Assembly: GCA_948099385.1 (NCBI GenBank)
Contig: CANUEZ040000210.1
Span: 69,501 to 133,500, forward strand
Direction: 5' to 3'
Source of the DNA: Fasciola hepatica
Taxonomy: Eukaryota > Platyhelminthes > Trematoda > Plagiorchiida > Fasciolidae
Length of the DNA stretch: 64,000 nucleotides
In this document: piece after piece, positions 35,097-46,662 of the stretch
Layout: every line of letters starts with the position of its first letter
Position numbering within the stretch: position 1 is the stretch's first letter
Notes under the pieces: model-generated
The model's database searches: none
What the model saw: the letters and a program-made list of their open reading frames with translations, nothing else
Told to the model about the DNA's origin: nothing
Translations under genes and position numbers: made by a program

Positions 35097-36480
35097 GGGC
35101 CTACTCTTGGATGTTCGAACTTCTGTTCTGGTGACGGATAGTAATGGCAGTTGGTTTTTGTGTTTTTCCCATGTCAACCGAAAAAACCCCATCACATTGC
35201 CCCCTTGAAATGAAGATGAACGACAATGGTATTTGGAGGGTTATAGAAGACGTTCGGTTAGCGAGGTGGGAACTTGTCTTCTATGGGGTCTCGAAGTGTA
35301 CTACAGACGAAATTCCCTGGATCGGCTGAATCGAGAAGACTCAAGTTGGTAGACAGATGTGATAATGTATTCTATACATCGTGGCATCGACATGGTGTCG
35401 TGCACCGTGCGTTGACTATCGATAACGCAAGCCAAGGAAGTGGGACGATATATCCTCTGGTTCCACAGTAGTGCATGTAATTTGACGAAGCCTCACTTTC
35501 AAAGTAGTTCGATAATGACCACAAATTCTTGGAGTATATCCATCAGACTTCAGCGGAGTAATAATGAGCGTTTCCCGCTTGGATTACGAAATGGTTCCAA
35601 GGATTTTTTTGGCAACCAAAGTACCGAGAACTTTCTTCACATGTTCAGGAAGTCGGTTGGATAGCACAACGTTTCAAAAATGAAGGATATCCATCTACAT
35701 CCAATTTTACAGTTGTCTCCACTCCACCGGAGGCCTTGGAGGACCGTAAAATTAATTTAGAAAACGAAGCCCGTTTCTGTGATAGAATTGATACAGAAAT
35801 GCCATCGTCTTTAATAACCTTCTACGCAAGTAGAGACGGACCAGTTTCAGTGACGAGGCAGGTACAGTCGACGGAATGTCCAGTTGCATCTATATGAGAA
35901 GTATTACATGAGCGCAAGGCAGGTAAGGTATGTCCAAAGGTGCCCTGTATAGTAGTATCAGTCTGGTGCGTTGGAATATTAAGAATAGCACGACGTAAAA
36001 CTGAAATACGAATGAAAGACTTGACACTACCAGTATCCACAATGAAATCGTGTTTAATTGTGCCACCAATGAGAAGTTAAGGAGTTACCTGTCGGTGAGC
36101 AGTAACGACAACGGAGAGCTCAATGTTAAAAAAACCCTGAGAAGAACCAGATCTGGATTTAGAAAGGTATGTGGATGACTGTCTACACAATTTGAATGCG
36201 ACCCAGTTTACCACATCTGTGGCATCTGGCATTGCGGATGCAACAGGTTAAGCTGGATTGAAGGTTAGCACTAGAATGGCATTTACAAAGTGAACTGTTC
36301 TTGGAAGATCGACGGCGTGTGAAGTTCTGCACCCGGGAATCCGTATTTGGCTGCACCTTGGACATCAAAGAGAAAGACTGCACGTCGGATGACTTCTTGG
36401 ATGAACCACACAGCATGACGGAAACAGTAGTATCTGTATGGTTATTCATGTCCTGGTATTGTTCAATTCTCTCCTCAGAT
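35097..36480 (-). pseudogene. Gypsy element, segment 2: zinc knuckle, protease, RT start
   Basis: Minus strand: a knuckle-like RCHRCGKLGRIQIV at about 36230, a protease frame at 36040-35822 beginning MDTGSVKSF (D-T-G kept), and RT N-terminal sequence (NRLPEHVKKVLGTLVAKKIL, then RICGHYRTTL, VEPEDISSHFLG) at about 35690-35420, with several stops and frame changes. RT motifs beyond this are unrecognisable and a dispersed repeat follows. The gag part continues beyond a LINE insertion at 39480-39965, so the two segments form one interrupted element. Confidence 0.7.
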
Positions 36481-39335
36481 ACAAGCTCGGCTTCTGGTTT
36501 CACTCTTCGCGTGTCGAGTGATTTGGTGTCCAGTGCTCGTGGTCAGGCTGGCGTTGGCATAGCTGTGAGCTTGAAGGCTGAGTGTGCACTACGCGACTGA
36601 ATTCCATTCAGCAGCCGTCTGTGAGCAATTAGGTTGAATGGTTCTGTGCTTGTCAACAGCACTAGACTGAAGAGCCGATGCCTGTTTGTCGTTTATGTGT
36701 ATGCTCCAACTGACTGTAGCTCTCCTGAGGCCAAGGACGAATTCTACCAGGATTTGTCTTGACTGATCCGCAGTATGCGCTCTACGGATATCATGGTTGT
36801 TGCTGATGATTCCAATACTGAAGTTGAAATCTTAGAGGAGACGGAGAGGAACATGGGAGGTCGATTTGGCCTTCTAGCCGATCGAATCAATAACGGTGAT
36901 TGACTCATTCAACTATGTTCCGACCATGGACTATTCCTAGAGAGTACAAATTTCTCTCACAAAAAGCAACACCGATTAACCTGGCTTCCTCCTGCACCTT
37001 CACAGCGTTGGACTCAGATCGACCATATTGCTGTCGGTTACCGCGGGTGCGGATCATTTCAAGACTGTCGATCATTTTGATCCACGTTTGTAGACACTGA
37101 TCACTCCCTTGTCCGCGCGCGCTTCAGCCTGCGTCTCGTCGGTGGCCGAAACAACACAAAAGCGATCCGTCCCCCGCAGCTGCTAATGGACGATAATCAA
37201 CGATCTGATTTCCGAACGGAATTATCCACCAGGTTATCGATGCAGTCAAATGCCTAAGATCCAGAAGAGCGATGGACAGAGATCAAACAGGCTTTACCTG
37301 CGACTGCTGATGCTATCCAAGGCTCAACAATTAGGCACACGCAGAAACCATGGATATCTGCATCCTCGGTTAAGCTGTTAGATGTGCGCAGATCGATTCC
37401 TCCGGATTCCAGATACGGCGAGGCATGGAGATACCCTAAAAGACAACTGACTTGGAGCCTGAGAAACAACCGTGAGCAGTGGTGGAGTGCGAAGTGTAGG
37501 GAGATGCTGTCATTGGCAACAGCCACAAATTTGTTTCTTCTGATTAGACAAACTGGTCCACGTAAAACAGGCTTTGGCGGAATGACCAAAGAGGTGAACG
37601 GATCAGTGATTCAAACTCGGAAGCGCCGCCTAATTCGCTGGGCGGAGCACTTCGAGATGCAGTTTGACTGGCCTTTATCATCTTCAGGTTAGCTCACCAG
37701 CTCAATGTGTACAGCTCTTGTTGTAGATACCAGCCTTCCGTCGGAAAAGGAGGTTCTTGGTGAGATAAGCTATTTTAAATGAAACAAGGCTGCCGGACCG
37801 GATAGGTTGTCTCCGTCTGTTAACAAAGACGATGGCCCAGCAGTGTTACTCCTCGGCTTGGTGTGGGAGAAGGAAAAAGTTCCAGAGTTGGTGTGAATCG
37901 GTGGTCGTACCGATTTAGAAGGAAGGCGAAAGGTCTTTCTGTGAAAACCACAGGAGAATAAGTTTGGTTATCATTGAATCCAAAATGCTCGCTGGTATTA
38001 CTCTTCATCGCTTATCTAACGCTCGCGAATAGTACTCGCGCAAGAATCAAGCTGGGTTTAGACCTGGTCGAGATTGTATTGATCACATCTTCACTCTCCG
38101 ACAAATTTTAGAACAAAGACACACCTTCCGAGTGCCCACTATCTCCGTTTTTCTTGATCTCAGAGTGGCCTTTGACTCAGTCGACCGCACAGTTCTCCGG
38201 CGCAGTCTTTTGATGAAGGGCGTACCAGAGAAATTCATTTCTAATCGCAAAACCCCCTACAATAATAGACGAAGCCGAGTTTGGGCTTATGGTGATCTTT
38301 CACCCGAGTTCACCACAAAAAGTGGTCTTTGTCAGGATTGCCCTCTCTCTCCTTTCTTCTTTGACTTTGTGATTGATATGGTCCTAGAGACGGCGCTCTC
38401 GTTAGGTAAGTATAGTGTCTAGAACTTTTCCCGGGTGAAAAAATGTCAGACCTTGAATATGCGAACGACATAGTTCTTCTAAGTGAAGATCCAGGTAAGT
38501 TTTAAACTTTTCTGAACAGCTTGACGGACGGCGTAGCAATGATGAGTATGCGTTTCTGCACTTTCAAAGTGTAAGGTGCTGTTGGAGGATTGAGTTGGTC
38601 CAGCGCCAAACCTTTCGGTGTCTGGGGCGACCACAAACGTTGTAGACATGTTTTGTTATCTGGGTAGCTGCATTTCACCAGAAGGTCGGATATTGGATGA
38701 ATTGTCTCTACGGATAAGGAAGGCTCGCTTAGCATTTGCCAACCTGAGTCATCTGTGGCGTCGACATGACATCCGTTTACTTATCAAAGGTCGAGTGTAC
38801 TCTGCAGCAGTCAGGACCGAGCTTCTGTATGGTTCGGAGACATGGCCACTATGGGCGGAGGATATACGAAGATTGTTAGTATTTTAACACCGAAGTCTTC
38901 ATAACTTTACTCGAATCTGGTGGGAACACCGTATAAGGAATGCTGAGGTTCGGCGGAAAGTCTTAGGTTCCAGAACCAAATCATTAGGTGAAACACTTAT
39001 TCTCACCAGGCTAAGATGGCTGAGAAATGTGTTATGCATGTCACCTGACAGGATTTTCAGCGTACTGTGTTTGCTGAAGGGGGTACCCGTTGGAAGATGC
39101 GTAGGGTCGGTCAGTCCATGACATGGAAGAAACGTATGAAATGCCTTTCTAGTGGACTTAGCAATGAAGGACGTGTTAGACTTCCTGGTTGGGGTCCAAG
39201 AGACCCTCCCACACAATGGTTAGATACGTTGGGGATATGGCTTGTTGTCGCGATTAGTGGTACTTTTGCATCCACAAACTTTCTTCATCGACTTAATTCC
39301 AATATCGTAGTTCAACTCCTACTCCTTTGAAACTG
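36480..39335 (+). pseudogene. RTE-type LINE (APE endonuclease plus RT), decayed
   Basis: Plus strand in order: endonuclease start (SSARGQAGVGIAVSLKAEC, then LFVVYVYAPTDCSSPEAKDE, RLTWLPPAPSQRWTQIDHIA, DTDHSLVRARFSLRL), linker (RWAEHFEMQFDWP), and RT (KAAGPDRLSPSVNKD, AGFRPGRDCIDHIFTLRQIL with a shift, ISVFLDLRVAFDSVDRTVL, FTTKSGLCQDCPLSPFFFDF, then YANDIVLLSEDPG, whose first catalytic Asp has become Asn). The C-terminal region follows (MFCYLGSCISPEGRILDELS, RVYSAAVRTELLYGSETWPL, PGWGPRDPPTQWLDTLG). Numerous stops and frameshifts. It sits inside a minus-strand gypsy element. Confidence 0.85.
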
Positions 39336-39479
39336 TTTTCTAGTTCATTATTTCATTTTGAGATTGCCGCTAGGACATAGCAACCAAAGTCACCGCACGC
39401 AGTGAATGGTCAATGGCTGTCCGAACAAAACAGAACATTGTTCACATGCGTCACGCACATCCTACAATTTAGGGTTTGA

Positions 39480-39965
39480 CAACTACACTGGCATTCATTG
39501 CAACTGAGCACAAGTAAATGCCTGTTGTGAGCCCATCAAGCAGTTGTGCTTCAAGCTGATCATCAAAATTATATCGAGCTGCTTGCGTCTGCAGCTGGAG
39601 TAAAATGTCCGAATATCCCCGGGAATCACCACTCTAAATTAGACGAAATTTCACTCTTTGTGCTAAGTTCAAAATCCTCAGACTGAATTTGATCAAACAT
39701 TAATTTCTTGATTTCTTCGTAATTCAGGGCTATTGACTTCTTCGGGAATGTCAGATTCAGTAACATAATGGGCTGACTTGCACGCAACACTTAGAAAAAC
39801 CACCTTTTCTCGCTCCTTTGAGAAGCGATCATAAGCGAGACACATCAGTTCAAAACGTTTGAAATAATCCTCAACCTGGCACACGGGAGAGCTTAGATCC
39901 GAGATTTCTAGATTACAGGATTGCACTTCGTAAATCAACTTTCGCGAAGACAAATGTGAAGTCAT
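39480..39965 (-). pseudogene. Gypsy element, segment 1: gag
   Basis: Minus-strand frame starting 39965 (QVEDYFKRFELMCLAYDRFS, KEREKVVFLSVACKSAHYV), then, after stops, sequence that in another frame reads LLQLQTQAARYNFDDQLEAQ, the gag C-terminal half. The continuation (zinc knuckle, protease) lies at 36480 and below, beyond the RTE insertion. Confidence 0.65.
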
Positions 39966-40277
39966 AATGCAATAAATGAATCTTAGCAGCTATCCCAAGT
40001 TGGGAAGAAATAGAGAACAGAGCACAATTTGAAACGCGAATCACAAAATGTTTAGTTCACCCAACCGGGGTCTGATTTGTGTAATGGTGTAAAGGCTTAA
40101 TGATGAATATCTACATTACGGACGGTCAGCACATACTGATACGAGAAATATATATACTGAGAACAAAACAGCGTGGTGAACAAGCTCGTTTTCAGTTATT
40201 CGTACTCATACCAATACATAACATTAAATATGACTCAAACCAACAAAGGGGATGATCATCCAAATCTGTCTGTGCAC

Positions 40278-40302
40278 GTGTGTGTGTGTGTGTGTGTGTG
40301 TG
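40278..40302. repeat. (GT)n microsatellite in Penelope 3' region
   Basis: 25 bp of GT. The homologous place at 63030-63050 has only CACAC fragments, so it expanded after the copies separated. Confidence 0.9.
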
Positions 40303-40505
40303 CATGCATGTGAAACTGATCACAACGAAGAATGTTCGAGTGGTTGCACACGTGTTCGGGAACAAGAAGTGGGCCATGGAAGTTTAAGTGCTTGCACAAA
40401 TTGTTTCTGAGCGCACAGGGGAGGATTGTAGAGTCGAATGCTCACGGCTTCGGCTGTGGCTCAGATGCGACACTTGACAAGTCTTGATTGCTTGCCCCGG
40501 ACCTT

Positions 40506-40706
40506 TTAAATTGTGCGAAAAGCGTTTATCACCTCTACGGGATGGTTTGACTCAACAAGGTGTGAACACACAGCACTCGTAATTGTTTTAATTGCTCCAG
40601 TGTCCAACCAAGCCGGGTGGTGTTCAGGAACACGTTCGGATAAGCGCCTGGTCGTGCGGCCAACGTACCTGGTTCCACAGGAACAGGTGAATGAATGAAT
40701 ACACAC
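40506..40706 (-). CDS. GIY-YIG endonuclease domain of the Penelope element (out of frame)
   Basis: Contains FTCSCGTRYVGRTTRRLSER, the GIY-YIG fold region of Penelope elements (Cys pair, YVGRT with catalytic Arg region, ERVPEHH), and SHLVESNHPVEVINAF. It stops at 40506 (TAA). A related sequence continues past this point in the copy at 62770, so this stop truncates the C-terminus. It is separated from the RT by the slippage frameshift at 40688-40699. Confidence 0.8.
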   Translation of the reverse strand: MCIHSFTCSCGTRYVGRTTRRLSERVPEHHPAWLDTGAIKTITSAVCSHLVESNHPVEVINAFRTI

Positions 40707-42853
40707 AAAAAGATGCTGCAGAATCTGGCACTTTATCCTTCAGTCGAAAACACACGATCGGTTTAAACTCGAACATAATTTGTAATTGTGCAGCGTAGAA
40801 TGTTCTACTGACTGCTCCTGTTAGTCTTCGTTGAATAACTTCAGTTTCCGTATCTCCTTTGAATGGTAAACGGACAAATACGGGCTTCTTTTCGACTACT
40901 GTCTGTCTTGGCCTATCTTCATTTCGTTGCATCGTCTTGTCAATGAACCGTTCAGGATAGCCGTTTTCTAGGAAAACACTCCTCAGAAAACGAAGTTCCT
41001 TTTCTATTGTGTCTTCTGTGCAGATTTTCTTTGCTCTATTAACCAGGCAACGCACTAGATTTCTCTTCACTTTGAGTGGTACGAAACTGTGAAAATGAAT
41101 GTACTGACCGTTCCAAGTTGCTTTCCTGTTCACTGACAACTGAACGGAACCATCACTTCGACGACTTACGCAAACATCTAAGTAAGGCAGACTGTTGTCC
41201 TTTTCTTGTTCCAAAGTGAATTGAACATTTGGATGAGCTGTATTAAATCTATTAAGTAGTGCATTTTGATCCACTTTGGTATCTACTACACATACGATAT
41301 CGTCCACGTACCGTTTGTATAAGGTGCACCCTTCAATTGTTGACATAAGTTGGTTATTTTCAAGTTTTGCCATGAAAATATCTGCAAATAAAGGTCCCAA
41401 AGGTGACCCCATTGCAACCCCGTCTTTCTGACGATATATTTCACCGTTAAACTGAAACTGGATATTATGAGTGCAGACAAATAGTAATTGTTTCAGTTCA
41501 TCCAACGAGATGCCCGGATCAATACTGTTCTCGTGCATGTACTCACATAGATAGCTGATTGTTTCAGCGATCGGGACATTGGTGAACAGTGAGGTAACGT
41601 CTAGCGAGATCATTTGCTTGCCTTCCAAGTCTAGATTTCCCACAGTCTCTACAAAATGAAATGTGTCTCGTAGGCTGTGTCTGGAAATCATGATTCTTAC
41701 TGGTTCTAACAATGTAGCCAACCATTTCGCTACTGCGTGATACGACGAGTTGCACATATCCGAAATTGGTCTCAAGGGGACACCTTCTTTGTGTACCTTC
41801 GATAGGCCGTACAACCTAGGAATCGTCGTCCCAGTTGGTCGTATCCTTTCGAAGGTTACCGCATCGATCATGCCTTTCTGTTTCAATGATTTTACTCTCG
41901 CAGCGATTGACTTTTCTATCGGAATCGTCCTGTCCTTTTCAGTTGGGGTCTTTGTAAACTTGGAGACATCATTCAATATCGTCTTCATCTTCTCTATGTA
42001 ATCCGATTTATTAGGGATTACAATATCCGCTCCTTTATCTGGTTTTGACAACATTACTTCTCTGTTAGCCTGCAATTCTTTAAGACGGTTCAGGTGCTCT
42101 AACGTTACTAATCCTCTCGTAGATGGTCTATTTTCACGATATTGATAACACGCGTTCACAAGTGTGGATTTGAGCTTCTCTAACTCCTGTGAGGAGGACG
42201 GAACGAGACCGGATAGTTGATCAAATAGGCTCTCAAATTCAACCTCCATATCCAATTGTTTGGTTTTACTGGTTGGACAGCGAAACTTTGGTCCTAGCGA
42301 CAACACCTCAAGTAATTTCTTATCCAGACTTACAGACGACAAGTTATGGACCAGTCTTTTCGGATCTGAAGGGAATTCACCAGCCGGTTTTCTCGGGTTG
42401 ACGCGTTTCCGTAGTTTGCCACACACCTGCTCGACTTGCCTGTCAACTATCGACTGAACATAAGCAACGAACTTATTCCTTTCTTCTGGGGTCAGCTCGT
42501 CCAGCACTTGACACGACTTCACAAAATGACGCTCCATTTCTGGCACGCGACTGGATATGGTATCTCTCTCGTTAAGTGCTTGGCGACGCGAAGACACAGT
42601 GGTGATGTTAATCCGATTTCTCCTCAGAATAGTTTGATATTGTTTGGGATATTCTGAATTAGATATGCACTCATCCATAAACTGAACATAAGCCTTTGCC
42701 AGGGACAGTTTCGTACGAAGCTTAACGTATCCGTTTAGTAAACGAAGTACGGCTGGGTCTTTGGCCTGTTTCAAATGTACGAAGAATCCCACAGAACACA
42801 ATGTGTTCTGTGGGATTCTTCGTACAAATATATATACGAGAACCGAACGAAAT
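40624..42853 (-). CDS. Penelope-like reverse transcriptase
   Basis: A single open frame with no in-frame stop for over 720 codons, but no ATG at its upstream end, so the start is unknown (first frame Mets lie further in). Canonical RT blocks: KPDKGADIVI, RLYGLSKVHKEGVPLRPISD, motif A KQMISLDVTSLFTNVPI (about residue 400), motif B DGVAMGSPLGPLFADIF (about 465), motif C YKRYVDDIVCVV with both Asp (41299-41310, about 497), SLPYLDVCVSRRSDGS and NGQYIHFHSFVP. Catalytic residues are intact. The frame runs out of register at the CVYSF region, where a 4-bp tandem duplication shifts it away from the endonuclease. Confidence 0.9.
42777..42825. repeat. Perfect palindrome, 24-bp arms with 1-nt spacer
   Basis: Bases 42777-42800 and 42802-42825 are exact reverse complements around a single A (42801). 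It spans the upstream edge of the Penelope coding frame. It would form a hairpin or cruciform. It could be a 5' inversion at insertion, a structural element, or an assembly artefact. Confidence 0.95.
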
Positions 42854-42855
42854 TA

Positions 42856-43345
42856 ACGGCTAGGTGAAAAGTGAACTGGGCTAGCACAATCGGCAAAAAT
42901 CGAAAGTGTGTCAAAGAAGAGGTGGACAGAAACTGTGCAAAAGTCAGTTCGGTAAAAAGTACGCAACCGCGGAAAGAATAAAGTTAAAATCCAGGGTCAG
43001 AACAGATCGCAAATGAGATAAGTGCAAAATTATGTCCGGAAAACATCTGTTTACTCAGAGCGATAGACATCACTACAGAGTCATGAATTCGAAAGTGAAA
43101 TTTCTAACCCTGAGACAATTGCACGAAGAAGCCTACACTTCCCAGCCGTCCTGTTAGCCGTATTTTTTATGTGCATAAGTTTGATTACAGTGGCCAAAGT
43201 GGCTCACTAGAATCAACGCTCATCTACACACGCTTAATCTACCTAATTAGATTAGGCATTTCCTCGGCTGGCATCGGTGACCAGCTTACGACTTGAACCT
43301 AAACATAAGTTGCTTCTGATAATCTCACTCAACATATCGGACAGT
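42856..43345. other. Penelope 5' region or flank
   Basis: A-rich (plus strand) sequence without recognised motif. The left part may be the untranslated 5' region of the Penelope element. Confidence 0.3.
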
Positions 43346-43920
43346 CCATCGATAAACTTTCCAACTGCCACTCCACAGACTATGTGCACAATAACGGCCG
43401 ATTTCAACAAACTTGACTCATTCTTTCCAGCCGCCCTGGGTTTTCTAAATAAAAATCTTGTGCAATTGCCTACACGTGACGATTCTCTACTGGATTCAGT
43501 ATTGGTTAACTATCCATGCATTTTCACTGTATGCAAATGTGCCCTCATTGGTACTTCCAACCAATGTATTTTACTTTTTGTCCTCCAAGTTAATGCAATG
43601 GCAACCGTTTGACCAACTCCTCGCATCCCTCGTGCACTGTCTGCAAACTTGCTTGGACCAATTGCATCCACATTTCCATTTCTTTTCTTCCATTTTTATT
43701 AGTGAGTTATCCTTTCCACCTAAGCTCATTACTTGACAATACGCGGACGACGTCCTCCTTGGGGTTCCCTCATTGTGGAAATGAACGTATGATTTTCTTC
43801 GAAACAGTCTGGATAAACTTTGTTACTGGTTTATTTCCTATTCTCGTTTAACAAACTCTCCGATTTTAAAACTTGGTCCTCCACAGTGACTGGCTGAATG
43901 CCTCCGGTATTTTAGAAATC
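43346..43920 (+). pseudogene. CR1-type LINE with internal deletion (endonuclease joined to RT motif C)
   Basis: Plus strand: endonuclease C-terminal blocks (ITADFNKLDSFFPAALGFLN, NLVQLPTRDDSLLDSVLVNY) followed within 250 bp by an RT motif C, QYADDVLLGVPSLWK at about 43737, and LTNSPILKLGPP. About 1.5 kb of normal RT sequence between them is missing. A related endonuclease fragment is at 49375-49760 (minus). Confidence 0.65.
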
Positions 43921-44518
43921 ACTTAACCGTATTGTAGCGCAACTGGTGAGACGGTTAAGGTCTATCCAGGTGGTGCAGTTGAAACTGATTGCAACGTGTT
44001 ACCAAAAACTCAAACGGCCTATCGGCAGCATAGTCTGTTCATGTAGCTCGGTAGTCTACCAGGCCAGTCCAACAGCTGACAGCACAAGAAATAGTCTTCA
44101 ATCCGCAAATCGCCAACGTTAATATCCTACTGGAGTCAGCCGAGTAACTAATAATCTGACGCGTCCATACACAACTAGTCTTATTCCGACTGTCTACCAC
44201 ACGAGAGCAAAATTCGAATTCTCGGTTTGGACGTACATGTACCCATAGGAAGTGCGGACTTAGTCCAGCCGACTTGGTGTACAGCACCCATCCGTTGATG
44301 GGACATGACAGCTTAGACGGCAAATGCAGCTAAATCTGAATATTAAAAAAAAACATTAGTCGTTGATATAGAAACTCATAGACGGTTATTGCTTGGTTTG
44401 TGAGTATTTTGTTTAATGCTCTTACTTCTGTTTGCATCCTGACTTTTGATTGGTTCATAAGCTTGTGAGCACGGCAAATTCGCTGTCATTTCGTTTTGAG
44501 TTGTGTTGTCGCATACAA
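43921..44518. other. Unassigned; possible MULE 5' flank
   Basis: Contains a short block (GGTGGTGCAGTTGAAACTG, about 43970) also found, diverged and inverted, near 49010. It may include the left end of the MULE, but no terminal inverted repeat was found. Confidence 0.3.
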
Positions 44519-46662
44519 ATGGAGTCCGTACCAGTGAACGATTCAGTTGTGTTTCGGCGTTTGGTCTGTTGTGTATACTCCGATGTCGACGCTTCGGAAG
44601 CCGTTTTCCGAGAGTTTCTAAGAGAAACTTGCGCGTCATTCTACGTGTACAGTTCCGAGACGTACGGAATGGCAAAAAAACGAGGCATCCATCTGCTAGA
44701 TGGTGCACTTTATTACTTCAAGAATTTCATCTGCGTTCACCATACAGGGGAATATTATAAATCGTCATTCATTGCTAAGTACATCCCTTCCAGGTATCCT
44801 TATTAGGAATGAGAGGCTTTCGTCATGCTTCGGTTTGCGGACTTCTGTTACTGTGTCGTTAATTGGTCGATGAAACATTCGTATAGCTTCCAATTAGGGA
44901 ATGAAGATTTTTATGTGGGAAATCGTAGGCTGACACATGAGCAAGACGGTCATGTTTTGCGACTAACGGACACTTTTAGGAAAACGTTTGATCTAAGGGA
45001 GTACATGTTTAGGAAATCCAACCGGCGCTTGAGTAATGACGACTTCAGATCCATAAGAAGAACACTATCCAAGAGGGAGTTATTAAGTGAAGTAGAAGAC
45101 GCTAAAGAGCTGCTGCCGGTTCATGGTTATTCAGAAATAATTTCCAACAGCTATGAGATAAAGTTTGCCTTCTTCGTTCCGTTCTTAAGCGGACAGTTAT
45201 ATTCTAGATTTGGTGACGTCATTTTGGTGGATGTTACTCACTAGCTCAGCCGTGGCTGGTACATTCTATGGCACATAATGATAGTTGATGGAACTGGGTG
45301 AGGTCGCAATTCGTTTCAGGTCTTTCTCCCAAATGAGAGTGATGACTGCTATCGTAGGGCTGTTACTTTAATAAGAAAGATGCTCCCTCAGACCGAGAAT
45401 TGTAGGACGATCGTAGTTGCTAGGAATTTTGCTCAGTTTATTGCGTTCACGGACATCTGCCCAGAATCTCTTGTTATTTTTTCGCTTCCATGTTATCCAA
45501 GACAACCGAGTGAAAAGCTACGCATCTTTCAGTGGACGCGCAATGTAGTGTTAGCTCAATCTAGTCTTTGTTCTGAGGGGTTCAGAGCGGCAATAGAATG
45601 TAAGAGTAATGGGGCTGCTGCGTACGTGTATAATACCTGAATACCACTTAAGCAGTTTTGGGCCGGATATTTGACCCCTCGTGCATTAATGTTAGGCTAT
45701 TTTACTACAAATAGGGTAGATACAGAAAACAGGCATTTGACAAATGGCCTGTCAAACCGTTCAAAAGTTCTGGGCATACCCAAGAATGTTGTCAAGCGTG
45801 TTCAGTCTTTGACCAAAAAAGCCGTCATCGATTTGTCAAGGATCAGGTGACTTGTTATAGGTCACCCGATGGGATGCAATGGATGCAACTATTGCTTGTG
45901 AGACTGACGAGGTATGCACTCGATGTAGTACTGGAATGCCTGGATCGAGAAGCTGTGCAACCAATGAAGCATATCGATAGCAAATGGTGTGTAATAAATC
46001 TAAGGGGCATCACGCACCAAGTTAGTCTCAACAGGGATGTAAAGTGTAGCTGTTCATTCAGTCATCAGTGGGCACTCCTCTTTAAGCATTTGTTAGACGT
46101 TTGCAGGGAAGCGAACTACCCAGTTCGGGAAATCGCGTTCGGTAGACGGTCATTCAGCGAAATCACTTCCGGCAGCATAGTACAGCATCATTTCGTTGAG
46201 GTTCATCAACCAAGGTCTCCAGTAACTCCTTAAAGTGATCGGTTGTGGGAGTCGGAATTTTTGGCCAAAGATATAATTGTAGCTTTAAGTATTCTAGGGG
46301 GGGTGGGGAATTATAGGTACTGTACGAAACAGTACGGAAATCCGTTTTGACAACCTGGGACAAAGCCAACGACTAGTTAGAAACTTTAGTGGGACCAACG
46401 GCACTCAGTGAAGTTCAGGGGTTCAAAAGTACAACGTACACAACATATAAGACAAATTATAAAAGACGACGGCTGCAAGTGAACTACTCGCCCATTCGGC
46501 AGGAAACCTGCAGTGTCTGCAGAAGCAGCGAACCAAACGTGCACTTAGACGAAAAAAATGCAATGGGTCCAATGCGGAACCTGCGGACGATGGACGCATG
46601 TCACGTGTGCGACTCTCCGTAACCAAGAAAACTATCGTTGCGTACCCTGTATGGTCCATTGA
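44519..46662 (+). pseudogene. Mutator-like (MULE) transposase with SWIM and PHD-type zinc motifs, decayed
   Basis: From ATG 44519: an N-terminal region resembling a FAR1/WRKY-GCM-like zinc domain (YYFKNFICVHH, EYYKSS..AKY.PSRYPY), a shift near 44805, then KTFDLREYMFRKSNRRLSND and the DDE core start YSRFGDVILVDVTH at about 45200. A stop follows at 45242, and further frames read LPQTENCRTIVVARNFAQFI and FFTTNRVDTENRHL-like sequence. A SWIM-like motif CSCSFSHQWALLFKHLL lies at about 46040 and a C-terminal PHD-like finger at 46510-46662 (CSVC, then VQCGTCGRWTHVTC and YRCVPC in another frame). The second catalytic Asp appears as Ala (VARNF) and the SWIM third Cys is Phe. At least four breaks; non-functional. 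Confidence 0.7.

Larger units (their letters stand above)
40130..42855 (-). mobile_element. Penelope-like retroelement (RT plus GIY-YIG endonuclease)
   Basis: A near-complete Penelope-like element. The RT frame spans about 42853-40624 and the endonuclease 40706-40506 in another frame. The 3' part (to about 40130) is homologous to 62770-63155 on the plus strand, including the stretch spelling GGTATGAGTACGAATAAC in element sense and a (GT)n tract. A perfect inverted repeat lies at the 5' end of the reading frame. Penelope-like elements encode RT related to telomerase and a GIY-YIG nuclease and often carry hammerhead motifs; none was found within this copy. Confidence 0.9.

Noticed and set aside
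40192..40377. 61-codon frame with a His-Thr run as a coding gene
   Set aside because: It is the translated (GT)n microsatellite within the Penelope 3' untranslated region.
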